Assembly (NCBI RefSeq): GCF_003569745.1
Contig: NZ_AP018498.1
Location: 1,711,001-1,775,000, forward strand
Length of the DNA stretch: 64,000 bases
Direction of reading: 5' to 3'
Source of the DNA: Altererythrobacter sp. B11
Lineage (GTDB): Bacteria > Pseudomonadota > Alphaproteobacteria > Sphingomonadales > Sphingomonadaceae
Part shown: positions 11,157 through 21,497 of the stretch, one piece after another
Position numbering within the stretch: the first letter of the stretch is position 1
Layout of the letters: every line of letters begins with the position of its first letter
Program-made: the position numbers and the translations under genes
Notes under the pieces: model-generated
What the model was told of the DNA's origin: nothing
Database searches by the model: none
The model's input: only the letters and a program-made list of their open reading frames with translations

Positions 11157-11513
11157 TCAGCCGGCGGAGCCGATGCGCGCGTCGAGATCCCCCGCCATCC
11201 GCCGGTCCAGCGCGCGGCAGATCTCGCGCCACCACTGATACTCCTCCTGCCGCCCGGCGGCGAAGGCGGCCACGGCCTGCGTATGCGCGCTGCGCGCGGC
11301 GGCGAGGCCGTGGCGGGCGAAGTGGTGCAGCGCCGCATGCAGCATCACGTCGCGCGGCATCGCGCCCGCCTGCGGCTTGCCCTCACGGGCGCGGCGCAGG
11401 GAGCGCGCGCCGGCCGCGTTGTCATTGGCAGGCACGCCGCAGGCGGCACGCGCATTGCGGGGGGACATGCGGGTCCGGCAGGCAGAGGGCGGGGCGGCAA
11501 AGCGGATCGTCAT
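11157..11513 (-). CDS. Small conserved hypothetical protein
   Basis: 118 residues, cytoplasmic, Arg/Ala-rich. The N-terminal third is low complexity and carries the string PANDNA; the C-terminal half is predicted helical (ARHGLAAARSAHTQAV...EEYQWWREICRALDRRMA) and looks like the conserved part. From memory, sphingomonad genomes hold many short proteins of this style. No function can be assigned. It lies between two unrelated single genes. Confidence 0.6.
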   Translation of the reverse strand: MTIRFAAPPSACRTRMSPRNARAACGVPANDNAAGARSLRRAREGKPQAGAMPRDVMLHAALHHFARHGLAAARSAHTQAVAAFAAGRQEEYQWWREICRALDRRMAGDLDARIGSAG

Positions 11514-11647
11514 CGGTGGTTCTGTCGGCTCCAGGAAAGCGTATGCCGTTCCAATAGACCGGTGCAGCTAAGCAAGCGTTCCGACACATGGTTGTCCGAA
11601 TACTAATCCCCGTCCCCGTGTGCCACGGAGCGCAGCAAAAGCCCGCT

Positions 11648-12769
11648 TCAGGGATGCGCAATCCAGCGCCCGCTCCGGCTATATTCCTGTTTGATTTCAC
11701 CGCTTTGCTGCGCCACGCCCAGCAGCGACTGGGGCGCCCTGGCCGCGGGCTCGGGGGCGACGGGCGCGGCCGCCTGCGGCATCGGAACGGGGAGCGCGGT
11801 GGCGGCGAACTGCCGTTCATACGCTCGCGCCAGCGCCAGCGGGTCCGCCACTGCCGCTGTGTCGGACACCAGCGTCGCCGCGGTGCGCGGGGCGGGGCCA
11901 GGCACCGGCTCGCGCCCGCGATAGGCTTCGGTGAAGGCGCCGGCCATGCCCGCCGCGCCGCGCCAGCGATAGAAGCGATGCGCGCCGATGGCGCCCACGC
12001 TCTGCAGGCTATCCGCCCAATAGGGATGCACCGCCAGCGTGTGATAATGCGTCGCCAGCCCCACGGGGCGATAGACCGCGCCCGCCAGCGCCGCGCGCGC
12101 CACGCGGGAAGCGCGATCCCACCACAATTGGGCGGGCGCCCGAGCCAGAGACCCGTCGCAGGTGAAGGTGAACTGGCAGCCGGTGCTCCGTTCGGAGCCC
12201 TGGAACACCACGCCGCACACCGTATCGGGATAGCTGGGGTGCGCCACGCGGTTCAGCACCACCTGCGCCACGGCCCGCTGCCCGGCATCGGATTCGGTCG
12301 CGGCCTCGTAATAGATCGCCATGGTCAGGCAGCGTTGCGCCCGCAGCCGGTCGGTAGCGGTGCCTGCCGCCGTCAACGCCCGGGCAGCGGGGCCCGTCGG
12401 CAGCAAGCCGGGGATGCCCGGCGGCGCGGCATAATCCGCCTGAGCCGGCGCTGCTTCGCGCGCGGCCGCGGCGGAGGGCACATAGGGCGCATCGGCAAGA
12501 TAATAGAAGGCGGAACCCGGGAAGCTTTCCCCCGGCACTTCGAACCCCAGCGGCTTTACCGGCGCAGGGGCCTCGACCGGTGCGGGCAGGTGCCATTCGC
12601 CCGGCGCGGCAACGGCAGGCACGGCGAAAGCGGCGGCCAGCACCGCCAATCGCCGCCCGGCGTGGCGTGGCCCCCGGCGCGCACCGATCCCCCGCGCACC
12701 CGCGCGGCGCGAGAACTTCGCGTGGAAGTCCCGCGGCCTCGGCTCCGGGCTCGGCCAGCTGTCAGGCAA
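11648..12769 (-). CDS. SleB-type cell-wall hydrolase (Hydrolase_2 family)
   Basis: 373 residues. An Arg-rich N-terminus leads into a membrane/signal segment (RRLAVLAAAFAVPAVA, about 44-59), so the enzyme is probably exported. The catalytic domain spans about 145-285: RCLTMAIYYEAATESDAGQRAVAQVV, VLNRVAHPSYPDTVCGVV, then STGCQFTFTCDG, the pattern of the SleB/CwlJ lytic glycosidases that cut peptidoglycan. The Glu of YYEA is the expected catalytic residue. A Pro/Ala-rich tail follows. The first codon of the long frame is TTG without a convincing ribosome-binding site, so the true start may differ by tens of residues. Confidence 0.85.
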   Translation of the reverse strand: MPDSWPSPEPRPRDFHAKFSRRAGARGIGARRGPRHAGRRLAVLAAAFAVPAVAAPGEWHLPAPVEAPAPVKPLGFEVPGESFPGSAFYYLADAPYVPSAAAAREAAPAQADYAAPPGIPGLLPTGPAARALTAAGTATDRLRAQRCLTMAIYYEAATESDAGQRAVAQVVLNRVAHPSYPDTVCGVVFQGSERSTGCQFTFTCDGSLARAPAQLWWDRASRVARAALAGAVYRPVGLATHYHTLAVHPYWADSLQSVGAIGAHRFYRWRGAAGMAGAFTEAYRGREPVPGPAPRTAATLVSDTAAVADPLALARAYERQFAATALPVPMPQAAAPVAPEPAARAPQSLLGVAQQSGEIKQEYSRSGRWIAHP

Positions 12770-12890
12770 TTTCGCACCCTTCGAATCGCAGCACTGCGCA
12801 ACGGCCTCAGCCTGCGCGCATGATGCCGCCTAGCCGCGCGGACCCGTCGCCGCAGCAGCAGCGCTGGAGCGGTCCCAAAATTGGACGGTG

Positions 12891-13439
12891 CTACCCCTCC
12901 GCGCCGCCGCGCAGGGGAAAGCGCAGCAGCGGTTCGTAATGCGATCCGCCCTGGCCCATCAGGCTTTCGTAGAGGATGAACTCGCGCACTTCGAACGGCG
13001 CGCTGTGCAGCATGGCGTGCTGCGCCAGCCAGCCGGCAATCGGCCCGCTCGAACTGTTGAGCCGCGCCAGCGTGACATGCGGCGTGAAGCGGCGTCGCTC
13101 CGGCGGCAGGCCCGCACTGCGGCAGGCGCGCTCCACCCGGCGCTGCAGCACCGCCAGCGCGGGGGAGGGCGCGATGCCGGCCCACAGGGCATGGACCCGC
13201 CGCTTGTGTTCGAAATGGCCCACGCCGGTGATTTCCAGCGTGAAGGGCGGTGCCTGCAACTGCTCCAGCGCGGCGGCCAGATCCTCCGCCTCGCGGGCAC
13301 CGACTTCGCCCATGAAGCGCAGCGTCAGGTGCAGCTGGTCCTCATCCTGCCAGCGCGCATTCTCCACCCCTTCCATCGTGTCGATCAGCGCATCGCGCAC
13401 GGAGGCGGACGGACGAATGGCGGCGAACAGGCGGGGCAT
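12891..13439 (-). CDS. thpR: RNA 2',3'-cyclic phosphodiesterase (LigT/ThpR family)
   Basis: 182 residues, usual size. Opens 2',3'-cyclic phosphate ends of RNA; belongs to the 2H phosphoesterase superfamily. Both catalytic tetrads are present: HLTL (37-40) and HVTL (121-124). The start MPRLFAAIRP at 13439 fits the conserved N-terminus; the frame is open 16 codons further upstream without family similarity. No operon partners: 120 nt separate it from the hydrolase downstream. Confidence 0.93.
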   Translation of the reverse strand: MPRLFAAIRPSASVRDALIDTMEGVENARWQDEDQLHLTLRFMGEVGAREAEDLAAALEQLQAPPFTLEITGVGHFEHKRRVHALWAGIAPSPALAVLQRRVERACRSAGLPPERRRFTPHVTLARLNSSSGPIAGWLAQHAMLHSAPFEVREFILYESLMGQGGSHYEPLLRFPLRGGAEG

Positions 13440-13507
13440 GGGCAGAGGATAGGCATGGACGCCGGGCAGGCAAGCACCGGAAGGCAAAGCGTGGCGACCA
13501 TGTGCCC

Positions 13508-13531
13508 GTCACCCCGGGCTTGACCCGGGGT
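13508..13531. repeat. Repeat C: GTCACCCCGGGCTTGACCCGGGG palindrome
   Basis: Imperfect palindrome with arms CCCCGGG and CCCGGGG. A related copy lies near 47875-47898 (CCCCGGGTCAGGCCCGGGG followed by TGACGG). It is a third type of short intergenic palindrome, distinct from the two main repeats. Confidence 0.7.
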
Positions 13532-13672
13532 CTCGCGCTGCCCGTCGAGGCAGGGTGGCTCCGCAAGGCAGCGGGGCCCCGGCTCGGGGGCCGGGGCGAC
13601 GAGGTGGGGGTAGTCGACAGGCGAAGGGCCGCGGCGCAACGCACCGCGGCCCCCGCCCCGGAGAACCGGCGA

Positions 13673-15626
13673 TCAGAAGCTGAAGCCAGCCCCGGCGGTG
13701 AAGCCGCCATTGCCATGGGTATCCATGGTGGCCCCCGCCTTGGCCACCACGCGGCCTTCGCTGAAGGCGGTGGAGGCGCCGAGGGCGAAGGCCGTCTGCC
13801 CGCGATAATGGCCGATCGCGCCGCCAACCATCGCCCGCTCGGGATCCAGCGTCTGCGGAATGCCAGCCATGGCCAGCGCGCTGGCGGTGCCGGAATAGGC
13901 GTCACGGCGCAGATCGGCGAGGTCGAAGCCCACCTGTGCGATGCGCTGGTCGGTGTAATCCATCGACGTCGCCATGGCGGCATCCAGTCCGCTTTGCATC
14001 TGGCCCAGATTCACCGCGTCAGTCGCCAGCGTGCCGTTGGCGACGTTGTGCAGCGCCACCGGTGCGCCGCCATCCGCGCCGACCAGCGCCACGTCATTGG
14101 TGATCGTGCCGCCATTGCTGACATTCGGATTGGCGGGATCGGAATATTGCACCGCCACCACCGTGCTGCCGGCCAGATTGTTGTTGATCGTGTCGATGTC
14201 GGCCGTGTTCTGGTCGATATCGGCGCGGTTGGCGGCCACGGCCTGATTGGTCGCATAAAGCTGCCCGCCATTCACCGCATCGGTGGAATCGGCCGCCAGC
14301 GTGCCGGGGGCCACATTGGTGAGGCGCACCGGCGCCGCCACCGCGCCACGCATGGCGACGGTGTTGGTGGGCACCGCGCTGGGCACGGTGGCATCGGCGT
14401 CGGTGACATAGCCCACCGGTGAATTGGCGACCTGCTGCTGCAGCACGTCGATATCCGCCTCGTTCGCGGTCACCCGCACATTGGTGGCGTAAAGCTGCGA
14501 TCCGTTCACCGCTTCGGTGGAGGTATCGGCCAGCGTGCCGTCGGCCACGTTGGAGATGGTGGTGCCGGTCGTGCCGCCCAGCGTCACCGATGCCAGCGAT
14601 GCATCGTCATAGGCCACGGCATTGCCCGCCACCGGGTCGATCGCCGCGATGGCGCTGGAGTTGGCGATCACGCGCTGGTTCACGTCGAACAATTGCGCGC
14701 CGTTCACCGCATCGGTGGATGTGGTGTTGAGCGCGCCCGGCGCCACATTGGTCAGCCTGGTGCCGCCGGCCCCGCCCAGAGTGGCGGTGGCCTGCGTGGC
14801 ATCGTCATATTGCACGGCTGCGTCCGCCAGCGCGTCCACCGCATCCAGCGCGCCTTGCACCTGGCCCACGGTGGCGGCATCGGTGGCGGCGGTGCCGGGG
14901 GCGATATTGGTCAGCTGCCGCTCCGCGCCCGGCGCGCCGAAGGAAACCTCGCCGGCAGAGCTGTAGGTTCCGGCAAGGCCGGGTGCGGCATAGCCGGTCT
15001 GTGCCCCGCGCGCGGCGGTGGAGCCGGTGCCCAGTGCCACGCTATTGGCCGCAGTCACGCTGGCATCGGTGCCGATGGCGACGGAGGCGGGGGCAGTGCC
15101 CGTCACTGTGGCGTTGTTGCCCAGGGCGATGGAATTGACATCGGCGGCGGAAGGCGCCGCCCCGTCGGCCCCCAGGCCGGTGATCTGGTTGCCGCCGATG
15201 GCGAGGCCGCCTTCGGCATCGAGCTGGAAGCCGTCTGCCGTCACGTTGCAGCTGTCGGAGGCGCCAACGACATTGCCGTCGGTATCCAGGATCTGCAGAT
15301 TGATCGGGTCGCCCTGGGCCGCGTCGGCGAGAATGGAGTCCAGATCGAGATCAAGATCGGTGATGTCCGCCAGTGGCGCAAGCAGCAGCGTGACTGTCGT
15401 CAGTCCATTTTACGGTCGTTTCGGTTTGTTCGACGATCGGCTGATTTACGGCGCCGATAACTTCCGTGATTGCGGAGCGGGGCAAGGTTATTCCCGTGCA
15501 CAGGTCCACCGCCGGTTGCAGCGCCTGAGCCTGCACGGGGGCGGTGAGCGCTGGCGCCGTTATTCCCCCTGCTGCGACCGAGAGCAGCAGGGCCTTGCGG
15601 ACGGTGTTCCTCATGTAGTCTCGCAT
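13673..15626 (-). pseudogene. YadA-like trimeric autotransporter adhesin, broken by a one-base frameshift
   Basis: The signal peptide (MRDYMRNTVRKALLLSVAAGG) begins at 15626 behind a good GGAG site. Its frame runs into the other frame at a run of four A (15408-15411 on the plus strand as T4). Removing one A joins ...TETTVNGLTTVT... and restores a continuous 650-residue protein. The passenger holds repeated YadA-stalk motifs (STDAVNGSQLY and NVAPGT/NVADGT variants), and the last ~70 residues form the YadA membrane anchor (ALAMAGIPQTL...GGFTAGAGFSF), ending in Phe. The rest of the frame is intact and well kept, so this is either a recent mutation, slip-strand variation or a sequencing error. 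Surface adhesion is the family role. Confidence 0.85.
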
Positions 15627-15697
15627 GTGATCATCTCCGTAACCTCCCGTCCGTGAAGGATTTTTTTGTTCTGTGCGGGTGAAAACAGAGCTGATCG

Positions 15698-15714
15698 GTT
15701 AACAAATTGTTAAC
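15698..15714. promoter_or_regulatory. CtrA-type site TTAA-N7-TTAAC, perfect palindrome
   Basis: GTTAACAAATTGTTAAC is symmetric around its central base and matches the CtrA consensus TTAA-N7-TTAA on both strands. It lies 72-88 nt upstream of the adhesin start, in AT-rich DNA well placed for a promoter. CtrA control is an inference from the consensus. Confidence 0.6.
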
Positions 15715-15760
15715 GCAAAGTTATCAGGAAATACGGTCGAAATATTAAGTATAAATGTGT

Positions 15761-15776
15761 AATAACCTAGGTTATT
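15761..15776. promoter_or_regulatory. Perfect 16-bp palindrome in the adhesin-uvrA divergent region
   Basis: AATAACCTAGGTTATT reads the same on both strands. It lies about 135 nt upstream of the adhesin start and about 215 nt before uvrA, next to TATACT and TAATAT strings that could serve as minus-strand -10 elements. The binding protein is unknown. Confidence 0.45.
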
Positions 15777-15963
15777 TTCTTTATAGCACTAAAAAGAACA
15801 AGGTGCTGGAACAGATGCAGAAGTGGGGTGTTTGGTTCTGTTAAGCTTCGCGGCGGCAGGCATTCGTTTTGCGCTGCAACGCCGGGCAAACCGCCCCTTC
15901 CATTGTGCGCCGCACATTCCCACATGCACCCCGCGGCGGTTCGTCCCGCCTCTTGACCGCCAC

Positions 15964-15978
15964 GAACATTTGCGGAAC
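15964..15978. promoter_or_regulatory. SOS box (LexA operator) of uvrA
   Basis: GAAC-ATTTGCG-GAAC, i.e. GTTC-N7-GTTC on the other strand, the direct-repeat LexA site known for alphaproteobacteria. It ends 11 nt before the uvrA ATG at 15990. Perfect match and expected target gene make this a strong call. Confidence 0.85.
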
Positions 15979-15989
15979 ATCCTGCCTTT

Positions 15990-18887
<2,898 letters not shown>

Positions 18888-18898
18888 CCAGGGCGCGG

Positions 18899-19460
18899 CT
18901 CCTTCGACAGGCTCAGGATGGGCGGGGGAGGGGTGGGCGCGCCCGCTCCACAGGCTCAGCATGAGCGGCTGCCGGCTCCCCTTCGTCATTCCCGCGCAGG
19001 CGGGAATCCAGTGCGGCCCAGTGCGGTGGAGCGCGCATCCTTGGGCAAGGCTCAGGATGAGCGGGGGAAGGGCGCCCCTACCCTCGTCATTCCCGCGCAG
19101 GCGGGAATCCAGTGCGGCCCAGTGCGGTGGAGCGCGCGTCCTTCGGCAAGCTCAGGATGAGCGGACCGGGCGTGGGCGATCTGGGAATGGAGTGACTCGG
19201 AAGCGGGGGGAGGCCACGGCGCGGGATTCCCGCCTGCGCGGGAATGACGGAAAAGGTGGGCCGCTCCCGCTCCCATCCCCAAACCCGTTCATCCTGAGCT
19301 TGTCGAAGCCCGCTCATCCTGAGCCTGTCGAAGGATGCGCACGAGGCCGGCTGGATTCCCGCCTACGCGGGAATGACGAAGGAGGGGGTCGCACCCCACA
19401 CCCACACCAAGCCCCACACCCCTACACCGCTCATCCTGAGCCTGTCGAAGGATGCGCGCC
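18899..19460. repeat. Dense array of intergenic repeats A and B with a tandem duplication
   Basis: Fills most of the 680-nt gap after uvrA. Type A copies (CTTCGACAGGCTCAGG or variants) lie near 18901, 18950, 19050, 19140, 19290, 19312 and 19432. Type B copies (ATTCCCGCG...CGGGAAT) start at 18984, 19085, 19228 and 19354. The segment from 18984 is duplicated at 19085 (period 101 bp): B copy, then AGTGCGGCCCAGTGCGGTGG, then an A copy. No protein-coding content is credible here. Confidence 0.9.
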
Positions 19461-19568
19461 AACCCAACCCAACCACCCAACACCCACAAGCGCCCCGCCA
19501 GCGCGCTAAACCAAATCCTTACCCCTCGCCGCCATCCTGCGGAGGCAGCGCAGGGCAGGGAGGCACAG

Positions 19569-19874
19569 GTGCAGCAGGTTCCGAAATGGCTGTTTCCGGT
19601 GCTGTTCGCCGTCGTCGGCGTGCCGCTGATCCTGTGGGACGCGGGGCGAACCAGCGGGCAGCTGGACGCGCTCGACAGCCGGGAGACCCGTGAAGCCAAC
19701 TGCCGCCGCAAGCTCGGCCCGCTCGGCCTGTCCGGTTCGGAGGCCGACAATCTGTGCCGCTGCGTCGTCGCCGAGGCCGAAGCGCGCGGCGTCACCACCG
19801 CCTATGGCGGCTATGACAAGGCCACGCTCGCCCCCGTGCTGCAGCTTTGTGCCGAGGCTCACGGTATTCGGTGA
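19569..19874 (+). CDS. Small membrane-anchored protein with cysteines, unknown function
   Basis: 101 residues from GTG 19569, which has a strong site (GGGAGGCACAG) just upstream; the open frame extends back into repeats but that part is not credible. One N-terminal membrane segment (WLFPVLFAVVGVPLILW, about 6-22) is followed by a helical domain with four cysteines (CRRKLG, LCRCVV, LCAEAHG). It looks like a small periplasmic or inner-membrane-anchored domain. From memory related short proteins occur in sphingomonads with no known role. It stands alone behind the repeat array. Confidence 0.65.
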   Translation: MQQVPKWLFPVLFAVVGVPLILWDAGRTSGQLDALDSRETREANCRRKLGPLGLSGSEADNLCRCVVAEAEARGVTTAYGGYDKATLAPVLQLCAEAHGIR

Positions 19875-19996
19875 GGGGGGTGGAGTCGGTGCCCCATTTC
19901 TCCATCCCATCGGTTCGCTGTTCTTCGCCCCGGTTCTGCATGAGACGATCACCGGATCTGTTCAGACCGGACCGAAGAATTCATCTGGGGACCCGC

Positions 19997-20021
19997 AGAA
20001 AAGCCCCCGCCGAAGCGGGGG
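19997..20021 (-). terminator. Intrinsic terminator with UUCG loop, minus strand
   Basis: On the minus strand CCCCCGC-TTCG-GCGGGGG followed by CTTTTC. A 7-bp GC stem with a UUCG tetraloop and a short T-run. It would end a minus-strand transcript entering from about 20.2 kb, such as one carrying the micro-ORF at 20078-20161. Confidence 0.75.
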
Positions 20022-20077
20022 TAAGGTGTTGATAAAAAGCCGAGGTGGACCTCAAGGCGAGCGAATGAACCAGACCG

Positions 20078-20161
20078 TCACGCTGGATAGGAGCGCCAGT
20101 GTGCGCGGACGTGTTCAACACGTCCAAAGCGCAGACGGCAGTAGGAGCAAACCCATACCAT
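20078..20161 (-). CDS. Candidate 27-residue zinc-finger-like micro-ORF
   Basis: ATG 20161 is preceded by AAGGA with a 7-nt spacer. The peptide contains VCSYCRLRFGRVEHVRAHW: Cys5-X2-Cys8-X8-His17-X3-His21, close to the spacing of the short bacterial Ros/MucR C2H2 finger (C-X2-C-X9-H). A minus-strand terminator lies 57 nt downstream. It is too short for homology judgement, and an overlapping frame (76 codons) runs through the terminator, so the region may instead be a structured RNA. Kept as a candidate only. Confidence 0.3.
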   Translation of the reverse strand: MVWVCSYCRLRFGRVEHVRAHWRSYPA

Positions 20162-20249
20162 CGCATTTTCCTTGCGTTGGGACGGCAGAAATGCGATTCA
20201 CTTCTTTCCACAGAGTTCTCGCATGGGCGGCTACCGTCCTGGGGAATGG

Positions 20250-20277
20250 AGGCCCGGCCGCTTGGTCGGGCCTTTTT
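20250..20277 (+). terminator. Intrinsic terminator, plus strand
   Basis: AGGCCCGGCC-GCTT-GGTCGGGCCT followed by TTTT: a 10-bp stem (one G-T pair), 4-nt loop and T-run. No protein gene ends just before it; the upstream 370 nt have several inverted repeats (for example ATCGCATTT at 20160 with AAATGCGAT at 20189), which fits a non-coding transcript or the end of the transcript of the gene at 19569. Confidence 0.75.
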
Positions 20278-20394
20278 CGTTCCGGCTATCGTTACCGGCT
20301 CCGTTTACACATCCAACATTGCACGCACCGCCTTCCTGCCGGTCCCTTCCTGGACTCGGCGGGACGGTTTCAGCACACCCCACTCCGATCGTCA

Positions 20395-20425
20395 ACCCGC
20401 TAACCGTCACGTTAGCGGGTGTTTT
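20395..20425 (+). terminator. Second intrinsic terminator, plus strand
   Basis: ACCCGCTAAC-CGTCAC-GTTAGCGGGT followed by GTTTT. Perfect 10-bp stem with a 6-nt loop. It isolates the following gene (20479) from upstream transcription, or acts as a leader attenuator for it. The gap 19875-20478 as a whole contains this, the two other terminators and no certain gene. Confidence 0.75.
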
Positions 20426-20478
20426 GTTGACAACCCCGGTTTGCGGGTGCAAAAGCGAGTTAGTTAGGAGGAAACTGT

Positions 20479-21201
20479 ATGTCGCGGATGAGGAGTCCCA
20501 ATTTCCCGGCGTTGTCACTGGAAGATGCAGTGAAGGCGGTGGAGGCTATTTATGACAAGAACCGCAAGGTGCTTATCACGCGAGAAGATGCGGCCAAGGA
20601 CATTGGGTACACCGGCCTCACCGGTCGCTCGATGCAGGTTCTAGGTTCCCTTGTGCAGTATGACCTGCTTGAAAATACTTCCAAGGGAGAGTGTCGCGTT
20701 ACGCAGATCGCGGAGGATATTCTGCACGGCTTTCCTGATAGCAAGAAGAAGGACGCTTTGCGTAAGGCGGGGCACGCGCCAGCGCTGTTCCAGTCCGTGT
20801 TCGATCGGTTTGACGGGGAGATACCAGGAGAGAATGCCGTTCGCTCTTTTCTAATTCAGAGCGGCTTCACCAATGATGGGGCGGACAAGGCTCTGAAAAA
20901 CTTTCTCGCCACTAACCGCTACTTGGAGATGAATGGTGTTTTCGAGAGTGTTGCCAATGAGGTCCATGCCGATGCAGATTTGGCTCCTAAAACGGACAAT
21001 CCGGGGGAAAAGCCAGCGGAGCACGATCAGGAAAGCAAGAATCTGACGGGGATCGGCGCTGCCGTATTTTGGAATAAGGGGGACTTAGACTTCAATCTAT
21101 CATCTGCCGGTTTGGCAGTGACGGGAGCCACCAATTCGGCGTCCGAACTCACGGCGTTTATCGCTAAACTGGAGGCACTTGTCGCGCTGCTGCCCGAGTA
21201 A
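20479..21201 (+). CDS. Winged-helix-like protein of unknown function, probably acquired
   Basis: 240 residues, clearly lower GC and different codon use than neighbours. ATG is preceded by an ideal TTAGGAGGAAACTGT. The first ~80 residues look like a winged helix (TREDAAKDIGYTGLTGRSMQVLGSLVQYDLLE), followed by a helical domain (FQSVFDRFDGEIPGENAVRSFLIQSGF...DKALKNFLATNRYLEM), an acidic linker and a C-terminal tail. The layout recalls DUF5343-type proteins of mobile elements, but that is a weak resemblance. It stands alone, flanked by terminators and near-repeat DNA, consistent with a transferred cargo gene. Confidence 0.75.
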   Translation: MSRMRSPNFPALSLEDAVKAVEAIYDKNRKVLITREDAAKDIGYTGLTGRSMQVLGSLVQYDLLENTSKGECRVTQIAEDILHGFPDSKKKDALRKAGHAPALFQSVFDRFDGEIPGENAVRSFLIQSGFTNDGADKALKNFLATNRYLEMNGVFESVANEVHADADLAPKTDNPGEKPAEHDQESKNLTGIGAAVFWNKGDLDFNLSSAGLAVTGATNSASELTAFIAKLEALVALLPE

Positions 21202-21497
21202 GAAGCGGAGCATTGATGAGATCGTCCGGCCTCAGCGAGGGGCTTTAGTTTGGATGGTCCCACAGTTGTGCAGGTGTACAGGTCCTTTTATGTTATCCTA
21301 TTCGGTCTCTGTTGCTCAGCACGCTGGAAGAGTAGCGGAAAACATCTCGCCAGCATCGTGTGCGAACGCGCCACATCTTCCATAGCATCCATCTTGGCGC
21401 TGGTAGCCCCGTCCTAGTCCATTCGTACCTCACACTTCCCTACACCCCCGCATCCATGCCTCACTCCGGTTCCCTGCATCCGCTTCACAGGTGAACC

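Noticed and set aside
11420-11440. ANDN string in the small protein at 11157-11513, like the tmRNA tag start
   Set aside because: Internal position and short length make it a coincidence; no tag-related function follows.
18899-19460. Possible CRISPR array
   Set aside because: Copies are of two different palindromes in mixed orientation with irregular spacing and no unique spacers of constant length; no cas genes.
19981-20211. 76-codon minus-strand frame over the structured gap
   Set aside because: It runs through the UUCG terminator at 19997-20021, so it is unlikely to be a protein gene; the shorter frame and a non-coding RNA were kept as alternatives.
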